A stretch of DNA of 8,616 nt. Source: Thermoflexales bacterium. GTDB lineage: Bacteria > Chloroflexota > Anaerolineae > B4-G1 > SLSP01. How positions within the stretch are numbered: the first letter of the stretch is position 1; each line of letters opens with the position of its first letter. The stretch lies in contig SLSP01000047.1 of assembly GCA_007130345.1 (NCBI GenBank), positions 1 to 8,616 of the forward strand, read 5' to 3'. Positions 8,401 to 8,616 of this stretch are shown here, one piece after another. The position numbers were made by a program, and so were the translations under genes. The notes beneath the pieces are model-generated. The model saw only the letters and a program-made list of their open reading frames with translations. It was not told where the DNA came from and made no database searches.

Positions 8401-8406
8401 CCGTAG
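2458..8406 (+). CDS. Giant exported multi-domain metzincin metalloprotease (1982 aa) with C-terminal beta-propeller
   Basis: The signal peptide (MYPRK, hydrophobic 7-25, likely cut after ATA at 29) directs export. In order: a beta-sandwich-like region (50-230) with a Cys cluster (209-219); a Big_5-like Ig domain (235-353, ending WTFWT); a pre-protease beta domain (356-500); and the protease core (500-710). HEGGHLYGFEHD (634-645) gives zinc ligands His634, His638 and His644 and catalytic Glu635: a complete metzincin motif. Met683 in HSFMNADP is the likely Met-turn, and the following LWIEWRNYRSL fits related Chloroflexota proteases. Then come beta domains (720-928) with an Asp-box-like STDNGATW, two Big_5-like domains (932-1032 and 1036-1140), a DSDGDG calcium loop domain (1145-1265) and a cadherin-like domain (1270-1365). 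An internal tail VYLPVVLRDYGG (1370-1381) is followed by a Cys-rich jelly-roll-like module (1388-1590), a Pro linker (1591-1600) and a propeller (1614-1982). Substrate unknown; no LPXTG or other recognised anchor seen. Second gene of the putative operon. Confidence 0.88.
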   Translation: MYPRKLSLWLITSIVFIMIGGLALPGATARSLTARSALPQSPPEAATLPVNLDDFVDFQTTAPAYQGRPTSITMDAQGYTIWTYDNWREQEYWCVQFSRLRWPFDLGAQDPTELSETTLIFTFAQKVYTYDTEGNPNYTDPTWAVALNGKPGPWIEGAFTGEWNIIGGIGTTPTRVQSVFVTQEVPFDHTLLIDGENNLWFQQQDFGYCSGLPDCACTCYDLARIQLRARAKLGVREVSPPAETVHVNIDQHRNPEIRVRFTTLVSETTVNADTFQVYYLNEGKHPVYVPGEPFQLSDVEFIFLPDAPLLDGVRYHARLWGQNDALAENHADWVQDLSGGPLEVGRHWTFWTLPQLEVRLKPVQTLEDEILIVGKPTALRVFLAHANFYPDVWYEDLWEYVEVEDIHLTWRSSGGGDEGSASWREGSPPAWHFAYTPETARRIRLNDKFRRLASQDTVNYYGFTPQETGFYWLRAAVSVVDSRGEKQQFVGLVTPDVVQTRWLTLHARALAVGDDYGKQGTVNLSDAFLGHRSGVQAIYPVPNVRLAQPASAIPYYAPVGAMVWSSAPAGDMQLLKALLEMSALCAATSGCDLMVGYVPMAWLGDIGLTSPRQAWYGMLVQENYSDHFRYIVAHEGGHLYGFEHDTYTAWDGYDVRRRADRRNSAAGMAPQTQRTLNIIHSFMNADPVESPPPERLWIEWRNYRSLRSRFTTATQAFHQNVSNEPLLLATGVITPATGDVELDPWYQLEPGDWEASPAGPYRLVFLDNAGDEIVGYTRAFSVSTSLQYAGRDTADLPLDMPAPFALKVPFPTATARIQIRRASDDALLAERTLSASAPTIAITPPVSTTWSGPQPIAWESDPGETRHYLVQVSTDNGATWEARAIHLPGTVYTLETASLRNTTQALVRVLATDGLNTASDVAGPFTIANPVGVDYVSPTPDMEHVNVEQPLYVGFSDAIDATTLHSGTLTLTGPEGPVRGHIHYDAETREATFIPQPHLAYSTTYTAHVSAAIHTLAGAPLDTGATWSFTTEEDASPPRPRLLTPPRGAFNVPRNTAIAVAWDRALDAGTLTTATFQVAEFDGAPLSGSVTYDAAAQTSTFTPGTLLAPYTTYVVTLTAGIADTQGNAIFTPTVWTFTTGDAALALALTGSYADWGRDSDGDGLYEHLVIRVGVQVTATGSYILHGALATADGDEMTTAHVTTTLTSGAHFLDLAFDGAAIGGRGLDGPYTLADLTLTHTDGDAIRPRVLAVTSQRDAYRTFAYPAAHFPAPLRFSGLPNVLLIPGTAPLDAFNVRDYAQHITRASDQLSYTVMFNANPRMSVDLQPSGVVRLAPEAYWEGRTHIIIRASDGVYAVQDTFEAAVGWPHAVYLPVVLRDYGGAVRASRTAWITAMYDDFEASTLSWSRYASIDTTYQPVKYYQWGRRDCRAYSGQHSAWAFGGGDDGSQLACGADYPQALYTLMYRGMPVNLKYVAQATYSAKVWTNLNPGHEVCLRVLPISEGQCRGDYGWPKMSVFDPGVCRSGQTDGWEDLTLNLANVPELGSVLGEERVCLGITFQSQYGAVRPEGAYVDDVTLRLCPEGLTEYCGGEPAPTPPPLLTAGNIGGYPEEIGETALAVENNGRVHALWVGKLNPNFQNYVFYSSSPDGVTWTPYQILSTWGGREPQIAVDNVHGRVHLTYANDDGIVHHTVTGGGVSAPDVVAPHKSYYLPGFDMPSGRVAWPSLAVAEQTGVAYLVWREAYWVRLDTGWYTLRHETWHATWDGGTWSAPLRRINDRDTFHSSVAAAPDGQAMLAWFQRWQQSHGQGIGPGDPIVARTAYGTEPGSFPLRQATHDLYPEPQRDESIVMTYAPGADAFVLASTHMMWPGHSRIYRYVWKDGVWSTWLSVAENTAGWGVPYHVGAATDTPLIRYVYSDNWELKTRAETDGVLGPAQTIADYLSTRGYTNAGFPLAYFTDAAGELHLVISGEQDGVEGFYYVQP
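7297..8370 (+). repeat. Seven degenerate propeller repeats within the giant protease
   Basis: At protein level a pattern like xxLAVxxxGxVHLxW recurs at residues 1614-1632, 1665-1684, 1723-1742, 1782-1801, 1844-1866, 1899-1918 and 1950-1971, about 45-65 residues apart. Examples are ALAVENNGRVHALWV, QIAVDNVHGRVHLTYA and SLAVAEQTGVAYLVW. SSPDGVTW (1645-1652) is Asp-box-like. The spacing and hydrophobic alternation fit blades of a sialidase/BNR-like beta-propeller with six or seven blades. The sialidase catalytic set was not identified, so a binding role is more likely than a hydrolytic one. Confidence 0.6.
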
Positions 8407-8465
8407 CCGTCGTGGGAAAAAAATGGCTGGTGAACAAGGCTCCCCCCTGGTATGAATGTCGCTAA
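8407..8465. other. Non-coding stretch after the giant protease
   Basis: The 59 bases after the stop contain an A-run (8417-8423) and a C-run (8442-8447) but no stem followed by a T-tract, so I cannot place a terminator for the operon here. No open frame with coding character is visible. Confidence 0.45.
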
Positions 8466-8605
8466 TTCTGACAGATTTTGTGGTTAGCCCAAATTTGCCC
8501 CACCGGGAGCGCTAAAACATCTTTTTGGGGTAACAACCACTCAAAACAGGCTGGACATAGGCTCTTTCCCCCACTTTGGGGAGCAAACCACAAAATCTAT
8601 CAGAA
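8466..8605. repeat. 140-bp segment bounded by a 20-bp inverted repeat; possible MITE or IS remnant
   Basis: The left arm TTCTGACAGATTTTGTGGTT (8466-8485) and the reverse complement of the right arm (8586-8605) match at 19 of 20 positions, with further partial pairing inward (GC at 8487-8488 with GC at 8583-8584). The interior has no open frame. Size and terminal symmetry suit a miniature inverted-repeat element or the ends of a deleted insertion sequence. No target-site duplication is evident in the flanks (GTCGCTAA versus CCAGGTCT). Alternatively the arms could form a long stem in the protease mRNA 3' end. A small inner hairpin (CCCC-ACTTT-GGGG near 8569-8581) is also present. Confidence 0.55.
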
Positions 8606-8616
8606 CCAGGTCTACC

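Noticed and set aside
8407..8616. Rho-independent terminator after the giant protease
   Set aside because: No stem immediately followed by a T-run was found; the long inverted repeat has a 100-base loop and is better described as a possible mobile-element remnant.
1..8616. CRISPR array, tRNA or rRNA genes, integrase or phage genes
   Set aside because: No regularly spaced direct repeats, RNA gene signatures or recombinase motifs were visible on either strand.

Overview
The window is GC-rich bacterial DNA. It most likely comes from a Chloroflexota member, possibly Anaerolineae-like. Three things point there: exported, multi-domain beta-sandwich metalloproteases; the short tail pattern Y-L-P-(L/V)-V-x-R, which I associate with secreted Chloroflexota proteins; and heavy use of C/G at third codon positions. 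This assignment rests on pattern recognition, not on a marker gene.

Layout. (1) Positions 300 down to 1, minus strand: the N-terminal 100 codons of an ATP-binding protein with a Walker A loop. It resembles the helicase-like subunit of an AddB/UvrD-type helicase-nuclease and appears to start at a rare ATA codon. (2) Positions 301-879: a divergent intergenic region with a compact palindromic element (645-703) and a good sigma70-type promoter (775-803) reading right. (3) Positions 880-2394: a secreted metalloprotease of about 504 residues. It has an HELAHGLGF zinc motif, a distant third His, two PKD/Ig-like domains and a YLPLVQR tail. (4) Positions 2395-2457: a short gap with two hairpins and a near-perfect Shine-Dalgarno sequence. 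(5) Positions 2458-8406: a giant exported metalloprotease of 1982 residues with a canonical HExxHxxGxxHD metzincin site, several Ig-like domains, a calcium-loop domain, a buried YLPVVLR tail, a cysteine-rich jelly-roll-like module and a C-terminal beta-propeller with seven degenerate repeats. (6) Positions 8407-8616: non-coding, with a 140-bp segment bounded by a 19/20 inverted repeat that may be a small mobile-element remnant.

The two protease genes lie in the same direction, 63 bases apart, with no convincing terminator between them, so they are probably co-transcribed from the promoter at 775-803. Both products carry signal peptides and should act outside the cytoplasmic membrane, plausibly in degrading or remodelling external protein. 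I see no new defence or mobile system. The most unusual points are the composite build of the giant protease, the two structurally different zinc sites in one operon, the ATA start and the terminal inverted repeat.
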